This document shows, piece after piece, positions 1 to 8,166 of a stretch of 64,000 bases of DNA (position 1 is the stretch's first letter; each line of letters opens with the position of its first letter). The notes under the pieces were generated by a model, which saw only the letters and a list, made by a program, of their open reading frames with translations, was not told where the DNA came from and did not search any database. Source of the DNA: Acidimicrobiales bacterium (GTDB taxonomy: Bacteria > Actinomycetota > Acidimicrobiia > Acidimicrobiales > Aldehydirespiratoraceae); the NCBI GenBank assembly GCA_041394245.1, contig JAWKIR010000002.1:2232001-2296000 (forward strand), given 5' to 3'. A program made the position numbers and the translations under genes.

Positions 1-1
1 C

Positions 2-1153
2 GCCCTCCTGGTCGCGCTCGCCCTGGCATCGTCGTTGGCATCGGCCCAGGAGACGCCCGAGGACCTTCGCCAGCAGCGACGCGAAGTGCAGGAGAACGCG
101 GCCGAACTGGCGCTCGAGGTCGATGCCCTCACCGACGACATCGACGAGCTGACCGCCGCGCTCGAAGCGCTCCGCGCCGCCGTCGACGCCCAGCAGTCCG
201 CACTCGACGCGGCGCAACGACGGGTGGCCGAAGCAGAGGCAGCCGAAGCCGCAGCCGAAGCCGCGATCGAATCGCTCGAAGCCGACATCGTCACGACGAG
301 GGGCATCCTCGAGAACACCGCAGTCGACGCCTTCATCAACCACCAGGGTCCCAACAGCGATCAGGCGGTGCTCGACGCGAACCCCTGGGAGTACGCCCGC
401 ACCGAGTCGTTGATCGAGTTCGGCGCCGGCGACACGGCCGAGATCATCGACTCCCTCCGGGCGCTCGGCTCCGAACTCGAGCAGCGCCGAGACGATGCCG
501 CCCGACTCACCGCCGAACTCGATGCCGAGCGCGACGAGGTGGCCGCTCGGGTCAGCGAGCTCGACGCCGCGGTCCAACGCGAGGAGGCACTCCTCGACGA
601 GGTCGAGAGCCGGCTCGACGCTCGTCTCGCCGAAGCCCAGGGCCTCGAAGCGCTCGACGCCCAGCTCGCCGCCGAGATCCAGGCCGAGGAACAACGCATC
701 GCCGAGGCCATCGCGGCCCGCAACCGGAGCAATCGGACGGTCACGATCCCCGACAACGCACCCGTCGAGCTCGCCACCGTGCGGGGGATCGTCGTCAACG
801 CCGCGATCGCCGACAACGTCGAGGGCTTCCTCGCGGCAATGGAGGCCCGCGGTTACTCCCTCGGTGGCGGCGGCTACCGCAGCTCCGACTCACAGGTCAG
901 CCTTCGACGCTCGCACTGCGGCTCCTCCGACTACGCGATCTGGGAGATGCCGGCGTCACAGTGCCGTCCGCCGACGGCACGCCCCGGCCAATCGGCTCAC
1001 GAGCGGGGCCTGGCCATCGACTTCACGTACCAGGGCTCCATCATCCGCAGCCGCAGCAGTGCCGTCTTCCAGGTGATGGCCGAGGTTGCGCCGAGCTACG
1101 GCCTCTACAACCTGCCGAGTGAGCCCTGGCACTGGTCCACGACCGGCGGCTGA
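2..1153 (+). CDS. Secreted D-Ala-D-Ala carboxypeptidase-like protein (M15/VanY), 5' end cut
   Basis: A probable extracytoplasmic zinc peptidase that trims peptidoglycan stem peptides. The frame is open to the left edge; the first visible codons read ALLVALALAS, a signal-peptide core, followed by SLASAQE, so the true start lies outside the window. A TTG at 35 is not a convincing start because it would cut the signal peptide. After it comes about 200 residues of Ala/Glu-rich coiled coil, as in envelope-anchored hydrolases or their activators. The last 120 residues carry the M15 signatures SAHERGLAID (His and Asp metal ligands) and PWHW (third His). The ligase at 1158 starts 4 bases after the stop, so they may be cotranscribed although functionally unrelated. 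Confidence 0.85.
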   Translation, partial: ALLVALALASSLASAQETPEDLRQQRREVQENAAELALEVDALTDDIDELTAALEALRAAVDAQQSALDAAQRRVAEAEAAEAAAEAAIESLEADIVTTRGILENTAVDAFINHQGPNSDQAVLDANPWEYARTESLIEFGAGDTAEIIDSLRALGSELEQRRDDAARLTAELDAERDEVAARVSELDAAVQREEALLDEVESRLDARLAEAQGLEALDAQLAAEIQAEEQRIAEAIAARNRSNRTVTIPDNAPVELATVRGIVVNAAIADNVEGFLAAMEARGYSLGGGGYRSSDSQVSLRRSHCGSSDYAIWEMPASQCRPPTARPGQSAHERGLAIDFTYQGSIIRSRSSAVFQVMAEVAPSYGLYNLPSEPWHWSTTGG

Positions 1154-1157
1154 TCCG

Positions 1158-2660
1158 ATGATCGCCGATCTCGCGCACGACCGACCCGACGCGCTCGCCC
1201 TCACCGACGATCTCGGCAGCCACCGAACCCGCGCCGAGTTGATGGATCGGGCGACGCGTCTCGGACACCTGCTGCGCGACGACCTGGGCGTCGGCGTCGG
1301 CGGCCACGTCGCGGTGTTGACCGACAATCGCGTCGAGGTCTTCGAGATCTATCTCGCCGCCGTTCTCAGCGGGGTGTGGTTCGTCCCCGTCAACGGCCTA
1401 CTCGCACCGCACGAGGTCGAGTACGTCGTGCGCGATGCCGGCGCCGCGGTGGTCATCACCGAAGCCGAACTCCGCCATCTCGTGCCCGACGACATCCCCG
1501 TCGTCGTGATCGGCGACGACCTCGATCAGCGGCTCGCCCACGCCGACGCGACGCCATTCGCCCTCGACGGACCGGCCGGCTCGCGGTTCAGCTACACGTC
1601 GGGCACCACGGGTCACCCGAAGGGTGTCAAGCGGGCGATCCCGGCGACGCTGGGCGAGATGCTCGAGCTCCAGCAGCGGCTGGGTACGCAGGTCGGCTTC
1701 GACGGTGACGGCACCCAGCTCGTGACCGGTCCCGCCTATCACGCCGCGGTCGGCGGCTACGGATTCTTCGATCTCTGCAACGGCGCCCACCTCCACCTGA
1801 TGCGGAAGTTCGACGCCGCCCGCACCCTCGACCTGATCGAGGAGCTCCACGTCCGGCGCACCCATCTGGTGCCGACCATGATGGTCCGGATGCTGCGGCT
1901 TCCCGAGGAACGCCGCGCCGCGTTCGACCCGAGCGGTCTCGCCATGGTGCTCCACGGCGCTGCCCCCATCTCACCGACGGTGAAGCGGCGCATGATCGAC
2001 TGGTTCGGTCCGATCCTCACGGAGTACTGGGGCACATCGGAGGCGGGGGTCTTCACGCGCGCCGACAGCGACGACTGGCTCCGCCACCCGGGCACGGTCG
2101 GCCGATCCGTCACCGGCTTCGAGGTGTTCGCCGTCTCCACCGACGGCGAACGGCTCCCGGCCGGCGAGGTCGGCACGCTCTACTGCCACACGCCCGGTCA
2201 GGATCGCCCGTTCGAGTACTGGAACGCACCCGACAAGACGGACGCCGCCTATCTCGCGCCGGGGGTCTTCTCGCTCGGCGACATGGGCAGCGTCGATGCC
2301 GACGGCTGGGTCCACCTCGCCGATCGGGCGACCAACATGATCATCAGCGGCGGGGTCAACATCTACCCGATGGAGGTGGAGCAGGCTCTACTCGACCATC
2401 CCGCCGTCGTCGACGTTGCCGTGTTCGGGATTCCCGACGAGGAGTGGGGCGAACAGGTCAAGGCCGCAGTCGAGCTCGTCACCGGCAGCGACGAGTCGAC
2501 CGTCGACGCCATTCTCCAGTTCGCCCGGGAACGCCTCGGCCGACACAAGGTGCCGCGCTCGGTCGACGTACACCAGTCGCTCCCCCGCCAGCCGAACGGC
2601 AAGCTCTATGTGCGCGAACTCCGCGACCCGTACTGGGTCGGCCACGAGCGCGCGATCTGA
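1158..2660 (+). CDS. Acyl-CoA synthetase (ANL superfamily, AMP-forming)
   Basis: Activates a carboxylic acid to its acyl-CoA via an acyl-adenylate. The ATP-binding P-loop reads YTSGTTGHPKG near residue 140; EYWGTSEAG (A5-type) and the hinge/A8 region GDMGSVDADGWVHLADR follow, and the C-terminal lysine motif is PNGKLY. At 500 residues it has usual family length. I chose ATG 1158 because the upstream codons in this frame overlap the peptidase gene and resemble no ANL N terminus. It is most like the ligase at 58172 (both have the PFPR-like middle and YWxG-type C-terminal tail), suggesting paralogues. The acid substrate is unknown. Confidence 0.9.
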   Translation: MIADLAHDRPDALALTDDLGSHRTRAELMDRATRLGHLLRDDLGVGVGGHVAVLTDNRVEVFEIYLAAVLSGVWFVPVNGLLAPHEVEYVVRDAGAAVVITEAELRHLVPDDIPVVVIGDDLDQRLAHADATPFALDGPAGSRFSYTSGTTGHPKGVKRAIPATLGEMLELQQRLGTQVGFDGDGTQLVTGPAYHAAVGGYGFFDLCNGAHLHLMRKFDAARTLDLIEELHVRRTHLVPTMMVRMLRLPEERRAAFDPSGLAMVLHGAAPISPTVKRRMIDWFGPILTEYWGTSEAGVFTRADSDDWLRHPGTVGRSVTGFEVFAVSTDGERLPAGEVGTLYCHTPGQDRPFEYWNAPDKTDAAYLAPGVFSLGDMGSVDADGWVHLADRATNMIISGGVNIYPMEVEQALLDHPAVVDVAVFGIPDEEWGEQVKAAVELVTGSDESTVDAILQFARERLGRHKVPRSVDVHQSLPRQPNGKLYVRELRDPYWVGHERAI

Positions 2661-2698
2661 ACGACCGCCATCTGAACGACCGCGATCTGGACGACACT
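2654..2698 (+). repeat. Three tandem 15-bp repeats
   Basis: Three head-to-tail copies of a 15-mer of the form (G/C)ATCTGAACGACCGC lie at 2654-2668, 2669-2683 and 2684-2698; the third is diverged. They start in the last codons of the ligase and run to the stop of the convergent gene at 2704. Probably replication slippage; no function is evident. Confidence 0.7.
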
Positions 2699-2703
2699 GC
2701 CGT

Positions 2704-3273
2704 TCACGAGCCGCTCGGGGTCACCACATGCAGTTCCGGGGCGAACCCCGTGTCGGCGACGACCGGCTTCTCGAGCAGCGCCTCGACGGCCTCGGCGAAG
2801 GAGCCGGAGCCTCCCACGGGGAAGATGCCCGACGAGCCCATGAACCGATCGCCGGTCGCATCCTGGTGACCGTCGGCCGGGACGACGATGTCGGATATCT
2901 CGGCGGCCTGGACGACCTGCATGAGGCCGGTGCCCAGCGCCGGCGTGATCGAACGCCAGACCACGACGTCCGCAGCTGCGGACTCGGCGATCTCTCGCGC
3001 CCGATGGATCTCGTCGACTTCGACGAACCGTTCGTCGTCGGCCGCGACGAGCACCGCGTCCTCGTCCGGACGCCACGACTCGCTGCTGCGGTCGAACAGG
3101 ACGACCGCGCCCTGGTTCCCGGCGATCGCCAGCGCCCGGCGGAGCGTGGCTTCGGTCGGCGGGTCCGTCGGTGTCAGACACAGCACACGGGGGCCCGTCT
3201 CGGGAAGCAGACCTTCGTCGTCGACGTCACGATCATGACCAGCACGGTCCTGGTCGGGTGTGGAATCTGTCAT
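2704..3273 (-). CDS. Universal-stress-like small protein, function unknown
   Basis: A 189-residue soluble protein. After an acidic, disordered N terminus of about 25 residues (DQDRAGHDRDVDDEG), the sequence alternates beta strands and helices (RVLCLTP, QGAVVLFDRSSESW, DAVLVAADD, ADVVVWRSI, ISDIVVPAD), which resembles a universal-stress-type nucleotide-binding fold, but no clear G-x2-G-x9-G(S/T) ATP motif is visible. The start at 3273 is chosen over an ATG at 3294 because GGAGGT sits a good distance upstream of it. Neighbours (ligase, flavin-reductase-like gene) do not define a role. It could instead be an unclassified alpha/beta protein. Confidence 0.6.
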   Translation of the reverse strand: MTDSTPDQDRAGHDRDVDDEGLLPETGPRVLCLTPTDPPTEATLRRALAIAGNQGAVVLFDRSSESWRPDEDAVLVAADDERFVEVDEIHRAREIAESAAADVVVWRSITPALGTGLMQVVQAAEISDIVVPADGHQDATGDRFMGSSGIFPVGGSGSFAEAVEALLEKPVVADTGFAPELHVVTPSGS

Positions 3274-3344
3274 CGGTTGACCTCCGCTCGGCATGCAACT
3301 TGCCTACCCCGGCCAGGGCATCCCGAAACCTCGAAGCGCGCCGG

Positions 3345-3869
3345 TCAGCGGCCGTCGACCGGGTGACCGGGCTCGACGTCGTCGACATCGGCGAGCCGCA
3401 GCGGCCGGTGGAGATCGGCATCGCCCACGATCAGCGGCTCGACGACGACGCACGTGTGGTCACCGTCGGTGTGGCGGCCACAGCGGGTGCCGACCAGCCA
3501 GGACCCACAGTCGGCCAGCATGGGGACACCCAACCGGTGGACGGTCTCACACCGAGCGAACTTGTCGATCTCGTCGCCCGTGGTCGCGCCGAACAGGCGG
3601 GCCAACTCATGGTCGCCGTCAGCCAGGAAGTGCACCCCGATACGCGAGGCGCCGACGATGATGTCGTGGCTGTGGTTCGCTCGGGAGATCCAGACGCTCC
3701 ACCGGCGCGGATCGATGCTCGACTGACCGTGGAAGCCGACAAGACACCCGGCATCGTTTCCGTCGAGCGACGCAGTGACGATCACCATCGCCGGGTCGAC
3801 CGCTGCAGCCAGCCGGTCGAACGCCGGCCCGACGTCGCGTTCGGGGCCACCTCGGGATTCGAGCCCCAT
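3345..3869 (-). CDS. Flavin reductase-like / FMN-binding split-barrel protein
   Basis: A 174-residue protein of the flavin reductase-like family, which binds FMN and either supplies reduced flavin to a monooxygenase or acts as a stand-alone reductase. Typical features are VIVTASLDGNDAGCLVGFHGQSSIDP near residues 30-55 (substrate entry and flavin phosphate region), ISRANHSHDII, and GVHFLADGDHELARLFGA, the usual fVNvLaedqeeLa-type helix of the family. The C terminus (VVVEPLIVGDADLHRPLRL) forms the last barrel strands. It stands 71 bases from the stress-like gene and may share its transcript. No partner monooxygenase is adjacent. Confidence 0.8.
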   Translation of the reverse strand: MGLESRGGPERDVGPAFDRLAAAVDPAMVIVTASLDGNDAGCLVGFHGQSSIDPRRWSVWISRANHSHDIIVGASRIGVHFLADGDHELARLFGATTGDEIDKFARCETVHRLGVPMLADCGSWLVGTRCGRHTDGDHTCVVVEPLIVGDADLHRPLRLADVDDVEPGHPVDGR

Positions 3870-3980
3870 GGTTCAGTCCGGGGCCGCCGACGGCGGACGC
3901 TGCACTGCGGGGTCAGGAGCGAGATCGGCCATGCCCGAGGGTAGACCGACGACTCGGCAGATGTCCGTCGACTCGCCTCG

Positions 3981-3986
3981 TACACT
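3981..3986 (+). promoter_or_regulatory. Probable leaderless -10 box (TACACT) of the redoxin gene
   Basis: TACACT ends 7 bases before ATG 3994 and there is no Shine-Dalgarno. This spacing puts transcription start at the A of the ATG, the leaderless arrangement common in actinobacteria. Confidence 0.45.
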
Positions 3987-3993
3987 CCACGCC

Positions 3994-4551
3994 ATGAACG
4001 AGCGCCGTCCGGCCGTCGGGGACCTCTCACCCGACGTCGAGTTCCTCGATTCGGCCGGCCGGCCCTGGAGACTCACCGCCCATCGCGGATCCGTCGTCGT
4101 CCTGGTGTTCCATCGCCACATCCATTGACTCCCGTGCGTCGACCACGCGATCGCCGTGCGCGACCGCATCGGGGAACTCGGGGAGGAGGCGATCGTCGCA
4201 TTGGTGACATTCACCGACGGCGAATCCCTTCGCGACTACGAGGCCCGCCACGAACTCGGATTCGTCGCCTTGAGAGACCCGGACCGGGAGGGATATCGGG
4301 CTTTCGGGCTCGGGCGCGGCTCGGTCAGCCGGGTGTGGGGTCTGCGGTCCGCCCGTCGCTACGCCCAGCTGATCCGTCGCAACGGCATCGGTGGGCTGCG
4401 GCGCCCCACCGAGGACCCGCTCCAACTCGGGGGCGACTTCGTGATCGGCCCCGACGGCAGGCTTGTGTGGGGCTTTTGGAGTGATGGTCCCGACCACCGC
4501 CCGGCCTTCGGCGATCTCGCCGCCGCGGTGCGCGACGCCCGCCGACCCTGA
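3994..4551 (+). CDS. Peroxiredoxin-like (AhpC/TSA, Prx-like2) protein, candidate selenoprotein with UxxC
   Basis: Reading the TGA at 4126-4128 as selenocysteine gives one 185-residue thioredoxin-fold protein: N-terminal GDLSPDVEFLD, strand VVVLVFHRHIH, then U45-L-P-C48, helix VDHAIAVRDRIGEL, strand VALVTF, RDYEARHELGFVALRDPDREGYRAFGL and the closing strands GGDFVIGPDGRLVWGFW. In this family the first residue of CxxC is the redox cysteine, exactly where TGA falls. The frame is the same on both sides and 141 sense codons follow without another stop. A GC-rich hairpin begins two bases after the TGA. The family reduces peroxides or disulfides; the eukaryotic relative SelL uses UxxU. The alternative is a TGC/TGT-to-TGA nonsense mutation, which cannot be excluded here. 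The Sec machinery would lie outside the window. Confidence 0.72.
4131..4173 (+). other. SECIS-like hairpin directly after the in-frame TGA
   Basis: CCCGTGCGTCG (4131-4141) pairs with CGA-C-CGCA-T-CGGG (4161-4173) with two single-base bulges; an upper stem CAC(C/G) at 4144-4147 pairs with CGTG at 4155-4158, capped by GCGATCGC with G at the start of a small GATC loop. The loop starts about 20 bases after the TGA, within the distance range known for bacterial SECIS elements, which SelB recognises. GC-rich DNA folds readily, so the hairpin alone is weak evidence; its position next to TGA at a redox site is what matters. Confidence 0.5.
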
Positions 4552-4552
4552 A

Positions 4553-5425
4553 TCAGTTCTCGATACCGGCGCGGGCCCGGAGTTCCTCCTGGGACTGTGT
4601 CCCGAACGCGTTCAACGCGTGGGCCGGATTGTCGGGATCGAGCACCACCAGCGGGTCGCGTAGGTCGTCGATGTAGCCGAGTGCGTATGCCCCCATCCGG
4701 TAGCCCATCAGTCGCTGGAGGGGTTCGGGGAATGTCGCGGCGACGGACTGCGGTACCGACAGGTACTGGTTCTCCTCCTGGCGAAGGAAGCTCACGTTGT
4801 AGGTGATGTTGATGGCCCGGCGGTGCGCGTCGGTCGTGTTGGGGCCTCCGCCGTGATACACGGAGCCGCTGTAGAACAGCACCGAACCCCGGCCCATCTC
4901 CGCCGGCACGCTGTCCTCGATACCGAACTGGAGTCCGTCCGGCTCGCGATTGCTCCCGACCACCACTCGGGTGGCGCCGTTCGCCTCCGTGAAGTCGTCG
5001 CCGGCCCAGATGGTGTTGCACTGCACCTCGTAGCCCTGCGGAAACGGAAAGAAGTCGAACGCCCACTGGTCGCGATGGATCTGCTGACCGACCGACCCCG
5101 GCCCGATGTCGATGATCTGGGTGAGGTGCAGCTGGTAGCTCGTCACATGACCGAGGAAGTCGTCGCAGGTCGCCAGCGCCGTCGGATGCATCACGAGATC
5201 ACGCGCGGTCACGGACCGGGCCAGGAGTCCCCCGGTACGGCGCGTGTTGCGCCCCGTGAAATCGTCCTGGCCAACGCCGGTGGCATCGGTCCAGGGCTGC
5301 ATCTCGGCGAAGAACGCATCGAGCTCGGCACCGGTGGCGAGCTCGTCGACGATGACCCCTCCGTCGCGGCGCAGCACCTCGGCGATCTCGGTGCCGGTCG
5401 CGGATGGAGGCAGGTGCGTCAGCAT
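4553..5425 (-). CDS. Phytanoyl-CoA dioxygenase (PhyH) family protein
   Basis: A non-haem Fe(II)/2-oxoglutarate dioxygenase that would hydroxylate a small or lipid substrate. The metal triad is visible as HRDQW (His and Asp, about residue 135) and the distal YHGGGPN His about 80 residues later, followed by an Arg-containing stretch (HRRAINITYNVSF) for 2-oxoglutarate. Length (290 residues) is typical. ATG 5425 is preferred to the upstream GTG-type start at 5476, since the latter would overlap the divergent DJ-1 gene and a leaderless -10 (TACGGT) sits 6 bases upstream of 5425. It converges on the redoxin gene, one base apart. The substrate is unknown. Confidence 0.85.
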   Translation of the reverse strand: MLTHLPPSATGTEIAEVLRRDGGVIVDELATGAELDAFFAEMQPWTDATGVGQDDFTGRNTRRTGGLLARSVTARDLVMHPTALATCDDFLGHVTSYQLHLTQIIDIGPGSVGQQIHRDQWAFDFFPFPQGYEVQCNTIWAGDDFTEANGATRVVVGSNREPDGLQFGIEDSVPAEMGRGSVLFYSGSVYHGGGPNTTDAHRRAINITYNVSFLRQEENQYLSVPQSVAATFPEPLQRLMGYRMGAYALGYIDDLRDPLVVLDPDNPAHALNAFGTQSQEELRARAGIEN

Positions 5426-5431
5426 GACCGA

Positions 5432-5437
5432 ACCGTA
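5432..5437 (-). promoter_or_regulatory. Probable leaderless -10 box (TACGGT) of the PhyH gene
   Basis: On the minus strand TACGGT ends 6 bases before the ATG at 5425, with no Shine-Dalgarno between them. It fits the leaderless pattern repeated at several genes in this window. Confidence 0.4.
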
Positions 5438-5468
5438 GTCGTCGACGACCGCGTGCGACCATGGGCGG

Positions 5469-6095
5469 ATGCGCATCGTCTTCTTCCTCTACGAGGGTCT
5501 GACCACGCTCGACGTGATCGGACCCCACGATGTCCTGTCCCGCCTCCCCGGCGTCGAAGCCGTGAGCGTCTCCACGCACGGCGGGCCGGTGACCGCCGAC
5601 ACCGGCGTGCTCGGGCTCACCGCCACCCATGCCATGGCCGATGTCGAGTCGTGCGACGTGCTGGTGGTCCCCGGCGGCATGGCGGGCACGTTCGCCGCCG
5701 CGGCCGACCCCGAGATCCTCGCCTGGATCCGATCGGTCACGGCGAACGCGACCTGGATCACCTCGGTCTGCACCGGGTCACTGATCCTCGGTGCCGCCGG
5801 GCTCCTCGAAGGCAGGAAGGCCACGACGCACTGGGCGGCGATCGACCTCCTCGCCGGCTACGGCGCCGAACCCACCAGGGATCGAGTCGTGTTCGACGGC
5901 AACGTCGTCACCGGCGCCGGCGTGTCGGCCGGCATCGACCTCGCGCTGACGCTCGCCGCGAGGATCGCCGGCGACGACATCGCCCGGATCATCCAGCTCG
6001 GGATCGAGTACGACCCCGACCCGCCCTTCGATTGCGGCTCACCGGCCAAGGCATCACCGGAGCTGATCGAGCGGGCGGGATCGCTCTTCGGTTGA
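5469..6095 (+). CDS. DJ-1/PfpI family protein, isonitrile hydratase-like
   Basis: A 208-residue class I glutamine amidotransferase-like protein. The nucleophile elbow TSVCTGS has Cys101, the N-terminal strand RIVFFLYEGLTTLDVIGPHDVL has the acidic residue that partners this cysteine in the family, and CDVLVVPGGMAGTF and TTHWAAIDLLAGYGA match the InhA/ThiJ-like subgroup, whose known members hydrate isonitriles to N-formamides. Lack of a C-terminal AraC-type HTH separates it from the regulators of the superfamily. It is divergent from PhyH and converges with the nitronate monooxygenase gene, 4 bases apart. Glyoxalase or hydratase activity is possible; the substrate is not readable. Confidence 0.82.
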   Translation: MRIVFFLYEGLTTLDVIGPHDVLSRLPGVEAVSVSTHGGPVTADTGVLGLTATHAMADVESCDVLVVPGGMAGTFAAAADPEILAWIRSVTANATWITSVCTGSLILGAAGLLEGRKATTHWAAIDLLAGYGAEPTRDRVVFDGNVVTGAGVSAGIDLALTLAARIAGDDIARIIQLGIEYDPDPPFDCGSPAKASPELIERAGSLFG

Positions 6096-6099
6096 CCCG

Positions 6100-7224
6100 T
6101 CAGTCGACCTGCAACATCTGGCGCGTCCGCTCGAGCGAATCGACGCATTCCTCCACCATCTCGTAGATGACGTCGGCGCTGCGCCTGACCTTGTTCATGG
6201 TCCCGACGATCTGACCGACCGGGTTGAACGCCACCGCCTGGGCCTTGTCGGGATACCGGCCACTCCGGGTCATCGCCTCGTGCACCGCCATCATCTGCAG
6301 CGGCATCCCGAGCGTGTCGGGGGTGTCGGCCCGTTCCCACGCCTCGGTCCAGTCGTTGCGGAGCATGCGGCAGGGCTTGCCGGTGTAGGACCGGCTGCGG
6401 ACGGTGTCCCTGCTGGTGGCGTTCATGTAGGAGTCGATCTGGGCCGGCGAGGCCGCCGCTTCCTCGACGGCGAGCCACAGTGAGCCCGTCCACACCCCGG
6501 CGGCGCCCATCGCGAGCGCCGCAGCCATCTGTCGGCCGTTGCCGATCCCACCGGCGGCGAGCACCGGGATCGGCGCGACCTCGTCGATCACCTGGGGCCA
6601 GAGCACCACCGACCCGATGTCGCCGGTGTGGCCGCCGCCCTCGTAGCCCTGCGCGATCACGAAGTCGAGACCGGCAGCGGCATGACGGCTCGCCTGTGCG
6701 GGCGTGCCGCACAGGGCACCGACCGCACGCCCGGACGCCTGGATCTGCTGCACGAGATCGGGCGGGGGCGTGCCGAGTGCGTTGGCGACCATCACCACGT
6801 TGTCGTGGCGCAGGATCTCCTCGACCTGCGGCACCGCGGTCGCCGCGTTCCAACCCATCAGGCCGGTACCGCGCTCCTCCCCTTCCGGCAGGTCGGGGAC
6901 ATCGTGATCGTCGAGCATCTGGCGCACGAACGCCTTGTGTTCCTCGGGGATCATGTCCTGGAGTTGACCGGTCAACTTGTCGAGATCCATCTCACCGGCG
7001 CCGTCGTACTTCGCCGGCAGGACGATGTCGACGCCGTAGGGCTTGTCGCCGATGTGTTCGTCGATCCAGTCGAGTTCGATCTGCAGCTGTTCCACCGAGA
7101 AGCCGACCGCCCCGAGCACGCCGAGTCCACCGGCCTTACTGACGGCGACCACCACGTCACGGCAGTGCGTGAAGGCGTAGATCGGGAACTCGATACCGAA
7201 GCGTTGTGTCAGCTCGTTCTGCAT
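6100..7224 (-). CDS. Nitronate monooxygenase / 2-nitropropane dioxygenase-like FMN enzyme
   Basis: A TIM-barrel FMN protein of 374 residues. Family hallmarks are the N-terminal GIEFPIYAF and GGLGVLGAVGFS, central FVIAQGYEGGGHTGDIG (FMN and substrate binding, catalytic-region His) and the phosphate-binding IPVLAAGGIGNGRQMAAALAMGAAGVWTG. Characterised members oxidise nitronates; others act as CoA-ester oxidoreductases or enoyl reductases. The insertion at residues 60-110 (GVDIVLPAKYDGAGEMDLDKL) and the C-terminal extension are typical of actinobacterial homologues near fatty-acid and steroid genes. It is transcribed alone from a probable leaderless promoter. Confidence 0.85.
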   Translation of the reverse strand: MQNELTQRFGIEFPIYAFTHCRDVVVAVSKAGGLGVLGAVGFSVEQLQIELDWIDEHIGDKPYGVDIVLPAKYDGAGEMDLDKLTGQLQDMIPEEHKAFVRQMLDDHDVPDLPEGEERGTGLMGWNAATAVPQVEEILRHDNVVMVANALGTPPPDLVQQIQASGRAVGALCGTPAQASRHAAAGLDFVIAQGYEGGGHTGDIGSVVLWPQVIDEVAPIPVLAAGGIGNGRQMAAALAMGAAGVWTGSLWLAVEEAAASPAQIDSYMNATSRDTVRSRSYTGKPCRMLRNDWTEAWERADTPDTLGMPLQMMAVHEAMTRSGRYPDKAQAVAFNPVGQIVGTMNKVRRSADVIYEMVEECVDSLERTRQMLQVD

Positions 7225-7231
7225 GGCGCAG

Positions 7232-7237
7232 ACGGTA
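7232..7237 (-). promoter_or_regulatory. Probable leaderless -10 box (TACCGT)
   Basis: Reading minus, TACCGT ends 7 bases before the ATG at 7224 of the nitronate monooxygenase-like gene. No ribosome binding site lies between, as expected for a leaderless mRNA. Confidence 0.45.
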
Positions 7238-7293
7238 GGCGCAGCGCGGTCACACGGCCAGACGACCGACCCCCGCGACCGATCCCCGATCGT

Positions 7294-8166
7294 TCAGATG
7301 CTGTGGCGCGACGCCGGCATCCAGTTGGGCCCGGCCCATTCGTCGATGCGAGCGAGGAACGCCTCGTGGTGCGGTTCGACGAGCTCGCACAACGCGATCG
7401 TCAGATCCTCGCCGAGCGCTTCCCACATCTGACCGCAGATCTCGTCGGTGCGCTGTTCGAGCCGAGTACGGGCTTCGCGGCCCGCATCGGTGAAGGTCCG
7501 GTCGACGGCGAAGCCCTTCTGTTCGAGCCTCGCCCATCCCCGCTCGATCTCGGTGTCGTCGGCCCCCCGGCTGCGGGCGATCCATTCGGCCTCGTCGTAG
7601 CCGACCATCACGTTGTGGAGGAGACCCACCTCGGCACCGTTCAAATCCGCCGCCGCACACAGGGCCCAATGCGTGTCGCCCCGCCATTCCCGAAGGCAGT
7701 TGACGGCGAGCCAGGCCGACAGGGCCGGAGACTCCACGCGGCGTTCCTTGCGGTCGCGATGGGCGGCGAACAACACACGAGCGCCCTGATGGAGCCCGTC
7801 GACGACGGCCCACAGCGGCGCGGCGAAACGACCGAGACCCGCGGCGATCGCCGGTGAGACCTCGTCGAGCCCGGGCACGATCCGAGCATCGCGCATGTCC
7901 AGCACCGCATCGGCGGTGGTGTGTTCGCGCAGCAGGTCCATGCCCATGCCGAGGAACACGGGGTTGATCGAATAGGCGGTCGCCGCGATGACGTCGTTGC
8001 CACCGCCCTCGAGCGGGGCGAACCGGATCGCTGCGTAGTAGCCGGCGCCGTCGGGCACACCGAGCTCGGCGTACGCGGCGGGTCCGGCCGGATCGAAGTA
8101 GATCCACCCGATCAGGTCGTGCGACGCCCGGGAGGCGCGCTGTGCGAGGGCGGCCCAGTCGGTCAC
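7294..8166 (-). CDS. SCO6745-family conserved hypothetical protein
   Basis: A 290-residue all-helical protein resembling the actinobacterial SCO6745/SalK-like family, whose molecular function is not established. Recognisable stretches are HDLIGWIYFDPAG, GYYAAIRFAPLEG, YSINPVFLGMGMDLLREH, HWALCAAADLNGAEVGLLHN and the C-terminal helix bundle RTRLEQRTDEICGQMWEALG. The C-terminal half looks like a MarR/winged-helix-type bundle without a clear DNA-recognition helix. It starts with GTG immediately after the stop of the luciferase-like gene (TGA then GTG, no gap), so the two are translationally coupled, and it ends the five-gene operon that begins at 12249. Confidence 0.65.
   Translation of the reverse strand: MTDWAALAQRASRASHDLIGWIYFDPAGPAAYAELGVPDGAGYYAAIRFAPLEGGGNDVIAATAYSINPVFLGMGMDLLREHTTADAVLDMRDARIVPGLDEVSPAIAAGLGRFAAPLWAVVDGLHQGARVLFAAHRDRKERRVESPALSAWLAVNCLREWRGDTHWALCAAADLNGAEVGLLHNVMVGYDEAEWIARSRGADDTEIERGWARLEQKGFAVDRTFTDAGREARTRLEQRTDEICGQMWEALGEDLTIALCELVEPHHEAFLARIDEWAGPNWMPASRHSI

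Noticed and set aside
3171..3182. GTGTCAGACAC-like palindrome resembling the RAYT repeats
   Set aside because: It is incomplete, lies inside the stress-like coding sequence and has no RAYT or second repeat nearby.
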